Shown here piece after piece: positions 1 through 7,629 of a stretch of 22,721 nt of DNA. Origin of the DNA: a virus; IMG/VR virus record IMGVR_UViG_3300025101_000213, positions 1 through 22,721 of that record. One strand, written 5' to 3'. The stretch's first letter is position 1, and each line of letters starts with the position of its first letter. Under the pieces are notes generated by a model. The model was not told the origin of the DNA. It saw only the letters and a program-made list of their open reading frames with translations, and ran no database searches. Both the position numbers and the translations under genes were made by a program.

Positions 1-1446
1 AGGAAAATTACTGCGAACGAAAAGCAGGAAGAGCTGGTTGGACTTGATACTACTATTGATTGGAAAAATACAGGTGATAACAGCTATGACGGTGAAAAGC
101 TTAATCTGTTAGTACACGATGAAAGTGGTAAGTGGGAAAGGCCTGACAATATACTTAATAACTGGCGAGTAACTAAAACTTGTTTAAGATTAGGTGCGCG
201 TGTAGTTGGTAAATGTATGATGGGCTCAACCAGCAATTCGCTAGACAAAGGTGGTGATAACTTTAAAAAGCTTTACAATGATTCAGACGTTAAGAGTAGA
301 AACCGCAATGGACAAACAAAGTCTGGTTTATATTCTTTGTTTATACCAATGGAATGGAACTTTGAAGGATTTATTGACAGATACGGACAGCCTGTATTTA
401 ATACGCCAAGTCATGATGTGTACGGACCAGACGGTGAACTAATTGATATTGGAGTTATAGATCACTGGGAAAACGAATCTCAAGGATTAAAAGAAGATCA
501 AGACGCTTTAAATGAATTTTATCGTCAGTTTCCAAGAACAGAAGAACACGCGTTTAGAGATGAAACAAAAAATAGTTTATTTAATTTAGCAAAAATATAT
601 GAGCAAATAGACTATAATGAAGGCAATAGAAACTCTTCTGTAGTTACTCAAGGCGCTTTTCAATGGACCAATGGAGTAAAAGATACTCAAGTTGTGTTTC
701 ACCCAGATCCTAATGGTAGGTTTAAAGTTAGCTGGATTCCTGATAGAAATTTACAAAACCGAGTAATACTTAAAAATGGAATAAAATATCCTGGAAATGA
801 ACACATGGGTGCCTTTGGCTGCGATAGTTATGATATTAGTGGTACTGTTGATGGTAGAGGATCTAACGGATCTCTTCATGGATTAACTAAATTTAGCATG
901 GACAATGCTCCAGTAAACCAGCTTTTTTTAGAATATATAGCTAGACCACAGACCGCTGAAATATTTTTTGAAGATGTTCTTATGGCTTGTATCTTTTATG
1001 GGATGCCATTGTTAGCAGAGAATAATAAACCAAGATTACTTTATTATTTTAAGCGAAGAGGCTATAGAGGATTTAGCATGAATAGACCAGACAAAATATG
1101 GAGTAAGCTTTCAACAACTGAAAAAGAAATAGGTGGTATACCTAACTCTAGTGAAGATATAAAGCAAGCTCATGCCGCTGCTATTGAAATGTATATCAAC
1201 GATCATGTTGGCCACTTGCAAGATGGCAATTATGGTAGCGTTTATTTTAATGAAACGTTAAATGATTGGGCAAAATTTGATATAAACAAAAGAACGAAAC
1301 ACGATGCTTCTATAAGCTCAGGTTTAGCGATCATGGCTTGCAACAAAAACTTATACAGACCAACAGCTAGTAGAACAAAACAAAAAATAAACCTAGGTAT
1401 AGCTAAATATAAGAACGACGGCTTTACTTCTAAAATAATAAAATAA
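1..1446 (+). CDS. terL: Terminase large subunit (packaging ATPase-nuclease), 5' end missing
   Basis: This is the motor that pumps DNA into the procapsid through the portal and cuts the concatemer. The frame is open from base 1, so the ATG at 217 is internal; 481 residues are visible. Numbering from the first visible codon, a Walker B strand LLVHDE lies at residues 36-41 (D40, E41), and a coupling-type motif GSTSN follows at 75-79. The Walker A loop must lie to the left of the window. The C-terminal half is an RNase H-type nuclease with three spaced acidic motifs: D275 in GCDSYD, E340 in LLAENN and D435 in HDASISSGLA. This order is typical of tailed-phage terminases, and the wording of the nuclease motifs recalls crAss-like and marine Bacteroidota phages. 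The stop is two bases before the portal start, which suggests coupled translation. The family call is secure; the lineage is an inference. Confidence 0.93.
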   Translation, partial: RKITANEKQEELVGLDTTIDWKNTGDNSYDGEKLNLLVHDESGKWERPDNILNNWRVTKTCLRLGARVVGKCMMGSTSNSLDKGGDNFKKLYNDSDVKSRNRNGQTKSGLYSLFIPMEWNFEGFIDRYGQPVFNTPSHDVYGPDGELIDIGVIDHWENESQGLKEDQDALNEFYRQFPRTEEHAFRDETKNSLFNLAKIYEQIDYNEGNRNSSVVTQGAFQWTNGVKDTQVVFHPDPNGRFKVSWIPDRNLQNRVILKNGIKYPGNEHMGAFGCDSYDISGTVDGRGSNGSLHGLTKFSMDNAPVNQLFLEYIARPQTAEIFFEDVLMACIFYGMPLLAENNKPRLLYYFKRRGYRGFSMNRPDKIWSKLSTTEKEIGGIPNSSEDIKQAHAAAIEMYINDHVGHLQDGNYGSVYFNETLNDWAKFDINKRTKHDASISSGLAIMACNKNLYRPTASRTKQKINLGIAKYKNDGFTSKIIK

Positions 1447-1448
1447 AT

Positions 1449-3863
1449 ATGGCATATTCTAGTAATAGTTATTTTCCAAGCCAAGTAGTAAGCGATATAG
1501 AAAAAGTTAGCTACGAATATGGTTTGAAAGTAGCAAAAGCTATAGAAAGCGAATGGTATGGTGATAACACTTCTCATAGAGGGTCTAGCTATAACATGCA
1601 CGGTCATAGTCAAAGAAACTTTCACAATTTAAGACTATACGCTAGAGGAGAACAGTCTATACAAAAGTACAAAGACGAACTTTCTATAAACGGTGATTTA
1701 AGCTACTTAAACTTAGATTGGAAGCCTGTGCCAATAATACCTAAGTTTGTAGATATTGTTGTTAACGGTATATCTGAAAGAACTTACGATATTAAAGCTT
1801 ACTCTCAAGATCCTTATGGAGTTACCTTAAGAACTGAATACATGGAGTCTGTACTTAAAGATATGAAGACTCAAGAGTTTAACGATTACGTAGGTAAAGC
1901 CTTTGGATTAAATATGTACGAAAATGATCCTTCTACTTTACCTAAAACTCAAGATGAACTTAAGCTACACATGCAGCTTTCTTATAAGCAAGCTATAGAG
2001 CTAGCTGAAGAACAAGCGTTGAGAGTATTGTTTGATGGCAATAAGTACGAGCTTACTAGAAAAAGGTTTTATTACGACTTAACAGTGCTAGGTATTGGTG
2101 CTGTAAAAACAAACTTTAACACTTCTGAAGGTATTACTATAGATTATGTTGACCCAGCTGACTTAGTTTACTCTTATACTGAGTCGCCTTATTTTGATGA
2201 CATATATTATGTTGGAGAAGTAAAGTCTATACCTGTTAACGAACTAGTTAAGCAGTTTCCACATTTAACACAGCAAGACTTAGAAGAAATACAAAAAGGC
2301 CCTAATAAAAAGCCTGACAACTACTCTAACGAAAAAGAAGACACAAACAAAATTAAAGTTCTTTACTTTAATTATAAGACATATATGAACCAAGTTTACA
2401 AGTTAAAAGAAACAGGTTCAGGCATGCAAAAAGCTATTGAAAAAGACGATACGTTTAATCCACCAGAAAATGCTGAAAACTTTTCTAAACTACAAAAAAA
2501 CGTAGAGTGTTTGTATGAAGGTGCTTTAATTTTAGGTACTGACAAGCTTTTAAAATGGGAGATGTCAAAAAACATGATGAGGCCAAAAAGCGACTATACT
2601 AAAGTTAAAATGAATTATAGTATTGTTGCTCCTCGTATGTACAAAGGCCGTATAGAGTCTTTAGTTAGTCGTATAACTGGTTTTGCAGACATGATACAGT
2701 TAACTCATTTAAAGCTGCAACAAGTAATGTCACGTATGGTGCCAGATGGTGTTTATCTAGACGCAGACGGTTTAGCTGAAGTAGATTTAGGTAATGGCAC
2801 TAATTATAATCCGCAAGAGGCTTTAAACATGTTCTTCCAAACAGGTTCTGTTATTGGTAGATCAATGACAGCTGATGGTGATATAAATCCTGGCAAAGTT
2901 CCTATACAAGAAATAAGAAGTAGTAGCGGCGGAGGCAAGATGCAAAGCTTAATAGCTAACTACAACTACTACTTGCAAATGATTAGAGACACTACCGGAT
3001 TAAACGAAGCTAGAGATGGTAGTACTCCAGATGCGAACGCTTTAGTTGGCATACAAAAATTAGCAGCAGCTAATTCAAATACAGCAACAAGACATATTCT
3101 TCAAGCTGGTTTATATTTGTCAAGTGACGTTGCTGAGTCTTTATGCCTTAGAATATCAGATGTCATAGAGTATTCTCCAACTAGAGATGCTTTTATAGAA
3201 GCTATAGGATCTCATAATGTAGGTACTTTAGAAGAGCTTAGTAATCTTCATCTTTATGATTTTGGAATATTCTTAGAGCTTGCTCCAGACGAAGAAGAAA
3301 AAGCGTTGCTTGAAAATAATATACAACAAGCGTTATCTCAAAAGAATATAAATTTAGAAGACGCTATAGATATTAGAGAAATAAGAAACGTTAGTCTTGC
3401 TAATCAGTTATTAAAAATAAGAAGAAAAGATAAGTTGAAGCAAGATCAACAAATGCAAGAAAGAAACATACAACTTCAAACACAATCTAACACTCAGGCA
3501 GCCCAAAACGCTGCTCAGCTTGAAGCGCAAAAAGAACAAGTTATGGCTCAAACAAAAGCTCAGCTTGCTCAACTACAAGGACAATTAGATGCTCAAAAAT
3601 TAAATCAAGAGGCTCAAGTTAAAAAAGAGCTTATGCAGTTAGAGTTTCAAATGAACATGCAGCTTAAGCAAGTGGAAGCTGAAACATTAAAGAGCAAAGA
3701 AAAACAAAAAGAAGATAGAAAAGACGAAAGAACTAAAATACAAGCGTCGCAACAGAGCGAGCTTATTGATCAAAGAAAAACAGGTGGTGCACCTAAAAAC
3801 TTTGAGTCAGCAGGTAATGATACACTTGGTGGATTTGACTTAGGTGGATTTGATCCTAGATAA
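1449..3863 (+). CDS. Portal protein, crAss-like type
   Basis: Portal proteins form the dodecameric ring at one capsid vertex through which DNA enters and leaves. The call rests on position (directly after the terminase), size (804 residues, within the range of large podovirus portals) and sequence style. The middle has the pattern common in this family, DYVDPADLVYSYTES followed by FDDIYYVGEV around residues 234-258, then a long helical part. Residues of about 660-775 are rich in Gln, Ala, Lys and Glu and should form an extended coiled coil or helical barrel. The tail end, near 790-804, is Gly/Asp-rich with a GGFDLGGFDPR ending. The start ATG lies two bases after the terminase stop behind AATAAAT, with no Shine-Dalgarno sequence. 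Function is well supported by context; I cannot verify the fold. Confidence 0.85.
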   Translation: MAYSSNSYFPSQVVSDIEKVSYEYGLKVAKAIESEWYGDNTSHRGSSYNMHGHSQRNFHNLRLYARGEQSIQKYKDELSINGDLSYLNLDWKPVPIIPKFVDIVVNGISERTYDIKAYSQDPYGVTLRTEYMESVLKDMKTQEFNDYVGKAFGLNMYENDPSTLPKTQDELKLHMQLSYKQAIELAEEQALRVLFDGNKYELTRKRFYYDLTVLGIGAVKTNFNTSEGITIDYVDPADLVYSYTESPYFDDIYYVGEVKSIPVNELVKQFPHLTQQDLEEIQKGPNKKPDNYSNEKEDTNKIKVLYFNYKTYMNQVYKLKETGSGMQKAIEKDDTFNPPENAENFSKLQKNVECLYEGALILGTDKLLKWEMSKNMMRPKSDYTKVKMNYSIVAPRMYKGRIESLVSRITGFADMIQLTHLKLQQVMSRMVPDGVYLDADGLAEVDLGNGTNYNPQEALNMFFQTGSVIGRSMTADGDINPGKVPIQEIRSSSGGGKMQSLIANYNYYLQMIRDTTGLNEARDGSTPDANALVGIQKLAAANSNTATRHILQAGLYLSSDVAESLCLRISDVIEYSPTRDAFIEAIGSHNVGTLEELSNLHLYDFGIFLELAPDEEEKALLENNIQQALSQKNINLEDAIDIREIRNVSLANQLLKIRRKDKLKQDQQMQERNIQLQTQSNTQAAQNAAQLEAQKEQVMAQTKAQLAQLQGQLDAQKLNQEAQVKKELMQLEFQMNMQLKQVEAETLKSKEKQKEDRKDERTKIQASQQSELIDQRKTGGAPKNFESAGNDTLGGFDLGGFDPR

Positions 3864-3885
3864 TTACTAATTTATATTTTATATT

Positions 3886-5094
3886 ATGGAAGAAAATGAA
3901 AACGTAGTTGAAGAAGCTACACAAGAAGAAACTACACAAGAACAAGTTGTTGATGAAAGTAAGTTTAAAAGCGCTGGAGATGACAATGTTATTAAAGTAG
4001 ATTTAAACAAACCAATAGATGACAATGAAAACCAAGAAGAAACAACGGAACCAGAAGCTGATGGAAGTGGAACTGACGACTCACGAGTGGTTGCAAGCGA
4101 TGAAAGTACCGCTGCCACAGAAGAGCAAGAAGACGTACAGCCGCAAGCAGAAACACAAGAACTTGAAGAAGTTTTAGAAGAGGTTACCGAAGAATCAACT
4201 GAAGAGGTTAAAGAGCTAGCTGAAGAAGTACAAGAAGCTGTAAACGAAGCTCAACAGACCGGCGAAGATTTACCAGAAAATATTCAGAAGTTAATAGACT
4301 TTATGAACGAAACTGGAGGATCACTTCAAGATTATGTTGATTTAAACAGAGATTACTCTGAGCTAGACAATTTAACAGCTTTAACAGAGTACTATAGAGT
4401 TACAAAGCCACATTTGTCGGCTGATGAAATAGACTTTTTAATTGAAGATCAGTTTAACTTTGACGAAGAAGTAGACGATGAAAAAGATATTAAAAAGAAA
4501 AAGATAGCGCTAAAAGAGCAAGTTGCCAGTGCTAAAGCCTACTTAGACGGGCAAAAGTCTAAATATTACGAAGAGATTAAAGCAGGATCACGCTTAACGC
4601 CTGAACAGCAAAAAGCTTGGGACTTTTTTAATCGATATAACAAGGAATCTGAGGAAAATCAAAAAGTAGCAGAAAACGCTAAACTTAAATTTAACAAGAA
4701 GACTGATGAAGTCTTTAACGACAAGTTCAAAGGTTTTGAATATAATGTCGGAGACAAAAAGTATAGGTTTAACGTTAAGGATGCTGAAAAGGTTAAGACA
4801 ACTCAAAGCGACATTAATAACTTTGTTAAAAAGTTTTTGAACGAAGATAATACAATGTCAGATGCTAAGGGTTATCATAAATCTTTATTTACAGCAATGA
4901 ATCCTGATGTTGTTGCTAAGCACTTTTATGAGCAAGGTAAAGCCGATGCTCTCAAGGAGAGTGTCGCAAAAAGCAAAAATGTAAGCATGAGTCCAAGACA
5001 GTCTCATGGTGAAGTAGAAGCTGGCGGCTTAAAGTTTAGAGTGTTAGGTGAAAGTTCCAATGATTTTAAGTTTAAAATTAAAAACAAAAAATAA
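3886..5094 (+). CDS. Acidic scaffold-like protein upstream of the capsid gene
   Basis: Lying between the portal and the major capsid protein, the usual place of a scaffold, this 402-residue protein is probably an internal assembly protein. Residues 1-125 are strikingly acidic (runs of Glu with Thr, Gln and Val) and probably disordered. A conserved-looking helical part follows: NIQKLIDFMNETGGSLQDYV from about residue 132, then a YYRVTKPHLS segment near 167. A Lys/Glu-rich segment at about 200-240 should be a coiled coil. The last residues (FKFKIKNKK) are basic, so the protein is polar in charge, acidic head to basic tail; basic scaffold tails contact capsid protein in other phages. I see no protease motif. 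Alternatives are a head decoration or a minor virion protein. No Shine-Dalgarno sequence; the leader is pure A/T (TTATATTTTATATT). Confidence 0.6.
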   Translation: MEENENVVEEATQEETTQEQVVDESKFKSAGDDNVIKVDLNKPIDDNENQEETTEPEADGSGTDDSRVVASDESTAATEEQEDVQPQAETQELEEVLEEVTEESTEEVKELAEEVQEAVNEAQQTGEDLPENIQKLIDFMNETGGSLQDYVDLNRDYSELDNLTALTEYYRVTKPHLSADEIDFLIEDQFNFDEEVDDEKDIKKKKIALKEQVASAKAYLDGQKSKYYEEIKAGSRLTPEQQKAWDFFNRYNKESEENQKVAENAKLKFNKKTDEVFNDKFKGFEYNVGDKKYRFNVKDAEKVKTTQSDINNFVKKFLNEDNTMSDAKGYHKSLFTAMNPDVVAKHFYEQGKADALKESVAKSKNVSMSPRQSHGEVEAGGLKFRVLGESSNDFKFKIKNKK

Positions 5095-5119
5095 TTATTA
5101 ACGCTTAAATTAAAAAATT

Positions 5120-6625
5120 ATGGCTATTACTAATGGACCATTGTTAAACAGCATAGCTGCTCCACAGCAGCAAACGCTTGCTAGCAATTACATTGACTTT
5201 ACGGGCGCAGGAAATGACTGGGCTCAACAATACTTGCCAGAACTTATGGAAAAAGAAGCTGAGGTTTTTGGAAACAGAACTATCTCAGGATTTCTTTCTC
5301 AAGTAGGTGCTGAAGAGGCTATGACATCTGATCAAGTTGTCTGGTCTGAACAATCACGTTTACACTTATCTTATATCGGAACTATTGACGCTGATGGAGA
5401 TGTTAACGGTACTTTTACTGTAGTATCTGACATTGACGGAAATATTGCTGGTGATGGATTTGTTGTAGCTAATCACGGTATTAGAACTAACGACACTGTA
5501 TTAATCGCGCAAGCGGGTGTTGTTGTTAAAGCTCTTATCGTTGAAACTCCAGAATCTGCTGTTGTAAGCTTCGAGCCTTATTCAGAGGCTACAGGTGCTG
5601 CTGCAGGACTTTCTGATGGAACTGCTACTTTATTAGTTATCGGCTCTGAGTACGGTAAAGGTCAAGAGTACACTGATAATACTGGTACTTTTAGATCAAA
5701 CAAAAGAACAGCTCTTACTCCTACTTTCAAATCATTTACTAACAAGCCAATCATATTAAAAGATTACTATGAGATCTCTGGATCTGATGCTGCTCAAATT
5801 GGTTGGGTTGAAGTTTCTGGTGAAGAAGGACAAAGCGGTTACTTCTGGTACTTGAAAGCTGAAGGTGATACTAGAGCTCGTTTTACTGACTACTTAGAAA
5901 TGTCTATGTTAGAAGGTGAGTTAACAGTTGCTAACTCTATCATCGGCTTTGGTGACGATGGACAAATTAGAGGCGCTGCTGATTCTGGTGCTAGTGGTTC
6001 TGGTACTGAAGGCTTATTCGCTGCTATTGAATCAAGAGGTAATATTACTTCTGGTGTAACTGGTGTAAACCCTGCTACTGACTTAGCTGAGTTTGACGCT
6101 ATCTTAGCAGAGTTTGATAAGCAAGGTGCTATTGAAGAAAACATGTTATTCGTTAACCGTGCTACAAGCTTGGCTATGGACGATATGTTAGCTTCTATGA
6201 ACTCTTACGGAGCTGGCGGTACATCTTACGGTGTATTTGACAACTCTGAAGACATGGCGCTAAACTTAGGCTTTTCTGGTTTCCGTAGAGGATCTTACGA
6301 CTTTTACAAGTCTGACTTCCGTTACTTAAACGACAAAGCTACACGTGGTGGTATTAATGACAGAGCAGGTAGCGCAGCTATCCGTGGAGTTATTATCCCA
6401 GCTGGTGTATCTTCTGTTTACGATCAAGCTTTAGGAAAGAACCTTAAGCGTCCTTTCTTACACGTACGTTATAGAGCTTCTCAAACTGATGACCGAAGAA
6501 TGAAAACTTGGGTTACTGGTTCTGTTGGAGCTACTACATCTGCGCTTGATGCAATGCAAGTTCACTACTTATCTGAAAGATGTTTAGTGACACAAGCTGC
6601 TAACAACTTCATGTTGATGAAGTAA
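5120..6625 (+). CDS. Major capsid protein (HK97 fold expected), crAss-like
   Basis: This 501-residue protein should build the icosahedral shell. The strongest landmark is the central segment GYFWYLKAEGDTRARFTDYL followed by EMSMLEGE, at about residues 241-268, which I associate with crAss-like major capsid proteins. A preceding part, about residues 85-205, is rich in Gly, Asp and Val and looks like an inserted beta domain; GSEYGKGQEY closes it. The C-terminal part has GVIIPAGVSSVYDQ and HVRYRASQTDDRRMKTWV, again in family style. Codon use differs from its neighbours: 9 of 22 arginines use CGT, while the 290-residue neck gene has none among 12, as expected for a very highly expressed gene. A strong terminator follows the stop. 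The ATG sits behind AAATTAAAAAATT with no Shine-Dalgarno sequence. Confidence 0.9.
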   Translation: MAITNGPLLNSIAAPQQQTLASNYIDFTGAGNDWAQQYLPELMEKEAEVFGNRTISGFLSQVGAEEAMTSDQVVWSEQSRLHLSYIGTIDADGDVNGTFTVVSDIDGNIAGDGFVVANHGIRTNDTVLIAQAGVVVKALIVETPESAVVSFEPYSEATGAAAGLSDGTATLLVIGSEYGKGQEYTDNTGTFRSNKRTALTPTFKSFTNKPIILKDYYEISGSDAAQIGWVEVSGEEGQSGYFWYLKAEGDTRARFTDYLEMSMLEGELTVANSIIGFGDDGQIRGAADSGASGSGTEGLFAAIESRGNITSGVTGVNPATDLAEFDAILAEFDKQGAIEENMLFVNRATSLAMDDMLASMNSYGAGGTSYGVFDNSEDMALNLGFSGFRRGSYDFYKSDFRYLNDKATRGGINDRAGSAAIRGVIIPAGVSSVYDQALGKNLKRPFLHVRYRASQTDDRRMKTWVTGSVGATTSALDAMQVHYLSERCLVTQAANNFMLMK

Positions 6626-6636
6626 ATCAATTATGG

Positions 6637-6664
6637 TCGAGGGCTACGGCCCTCGATCTTTTTT
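6637..6664 (+). terminator. Intrinsic terminator after the capsid gene
   Basis: A perfect 8-bp stem (TCGAGGGC at 6637-6644 pairing with GCCCTCGA at 6649-6656) is capped by TACG. In RNA this is a C(UACG)G tetraloop, among the most stable known. A U-run follows (TCTTTTTT, 6657-6664). It starts 11 bases after the capsid stop and ends 23 bases before the next start. It is much richer in G+C than its surroundings. It probably sets the 3' end of capsid mRNA and lowers read-through into the neck genes. Confidence 0.9.
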
Positions 6665-6687
6665 ATTAATTTTTATTATATTATATC

Positions 6688-7563
6688 ATGGCAAAAAAAC
6701 AAGCTAAAAAGGTTGAAGTAGCACCTGAAGTAAAAGCTACTAATGAAATGAAACCTGTTACTATTGAAGAGACTGTTGTTGAACAAGCTCCAGTTATAGA
6801 AAAACCAAAAAGAGTTGAGAAAAAATTTAAAACTCTTGAAGATGGTTGGGAAATAAAAAATAGAATATATAGGTTAAAAGGAAATAAAAGACCGTTGTCA
6901 AGATCTATCAGATCTGCAAACATACATTGGTTTGATGAGGAAAAAGGGTACGAAAGAGAACTTAAGTATTGTCAAAATCAAAAAACAGTTTTTGTAGATG
7001 AAATGAAAGGCGACCAAAGATTAGAGCATATTGTATTTAGAAACGGTATGTTAATAGTTGAAAGAGAAAAAACAATATTACAAAAACTTCTTTCACTATA
7101 CCATCCGGATAGAGATGTAATGTTCTATGAAGAAAAACCAGTTGCAAACGCTGTCAGTGAAATAGAAAGTATAGAAATAGAAATAGAAGCTTTAAACGCT
7201 GCTAAAAATATTGATATTGATATGGCTGAAGCTATCATGAGAGTAGAAGTAGGTTCTAAAGTATCTGAGATGAGTTCTAAAGAGCTTAGAAGAGATTTAC
7301 TACTATATGCTAAGAAAAATCCAATTTTATTCTTAGAGTTAGTTAGTGATGAAAATGTAGTTCTTAGAAACTTTGGTATTAGAGCTACAGAATCAGGTAT
7401 TATAAAGCTATCTTCTGATCAAAGAACTTTCAGCTGGGGCTCAAACGACAGAAAACTAATGACAGTTCCATTTGATGAACATCCTTATTCTGCGTTAGCT
7501 GCATGGTTTAAAACTGATGAAGGTATGGAAATATATTCCAATATTGAAAAGCGGTTAAACTAA
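6688..7563 (+). CDS. Virion structural protein downstream of capsid (function unknown)
   Basis: This 291-residue protein sits directly after the capsid terminator. Residues 1-48 are Lys/Glu/Val/Pro-rich and likely flexible. Then comes a compact part with KNRIYRLKGNKRPLS (57-71), HWFDEEKGYERELKYCQNQK and HIVFRNGMLIVERE. Related wording (a 'YxLKxxxxPLS' segment, a 'YxxNQxSxFxDEQ'-like segment, then 'F.NG.L.V') is what I remember from virion proteins next to the capsid gene in many environmental and Bacteroidota phages, where the exact role is unassigned. Residues of about 155-185 form an acidic Ile/Glu helix, and the C-terminal half (SSKELRRDLLLYAKKNPILF onwards) is helical with a short beta tail. 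Candidate roles are head completion, capsid auxiliary or head vertex protein. No enzymatic motif is visible. Confidence 0.6.
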   Translation: MAKKQAKKVEVAPEVKATNEMKPVTIEETVVEQAPVIEKPKRVEKKFKTLEDGWEIKNRIYRLKGNKRPLSRSIRSANIHWFDEEKGYERELKYCQNQKTVFVDEMKGDQRLEHIVFRNGMLIVEREKTILQKLLSLYHPDRDVMFYEEKPVANAVSEIESIEIEIEALNAAKNIDIDMAEAIMRVEVGSKVSEMSSKELRRDLLLYAKKNPILFLELVSDENVVLRNFGIRATESGIIKLSSDQRTFSWGSNDRKLMTVPFDEHPYSALAAWFKTDEGMEIYSNIEKRLN

Positions 7564-7571
7564 GTGATTAT

Positions 7572-7613
7572 TTATAGAGTTGGGTCACCTTTTAGGTGGC
7601 TCAACATCTATAA
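7572..7613 (+). terminator. Intergenic hairpin without a U-run (terminator-like or RNA-processing site)
   Basis: The arms 7579-7590 and 7594-7605 form a 12-bp stem with two G-U wobbles and a three-base loop (TTT). Past a one-base bulge (A7606), TTATAGA (7572-7578) pairs with TCTATAA (7607-7613), giving about 19 paired positions. The sequence after it is TAAAAATAC, so the U-run of an intrinsic terminator is missing. It lies in the 66-base gap between two + strand genes. It may be a weak terminator, a 3'-end stabiliser or an RNase site. Confidence 0.5.
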
Positions 7614-7629
7614 TAAAAATACAAAATAA

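Noticed and set aside
217-219. ATG at 217 as the terminase start
   Set aside because: The frame stays open to base 1, and the Walker B motif lies before this ATG, so the true start is outside the window.
1242-1625. 127-residue frame on the - strand
   Set aside because: It lies across the ends of the terminase and portal genes, has no recognisable content, and no other gene is on this strand.
5080-5097. A-run at the end of the scaffold-like gene as a frameshift site into the capsid gene
   Set aside because: The capsid gene has its own ATG and leader, there is no downstream stem, and a fusion would make little sense here.
6665-6687. Promoter with a Bacteroidota TAnnTTTG-type -7 box
   Set aside because: Only a loose TAATTTTT is present and no TTTG box lies at the right distance; the whole gap is A/T-rich, so the match means little.
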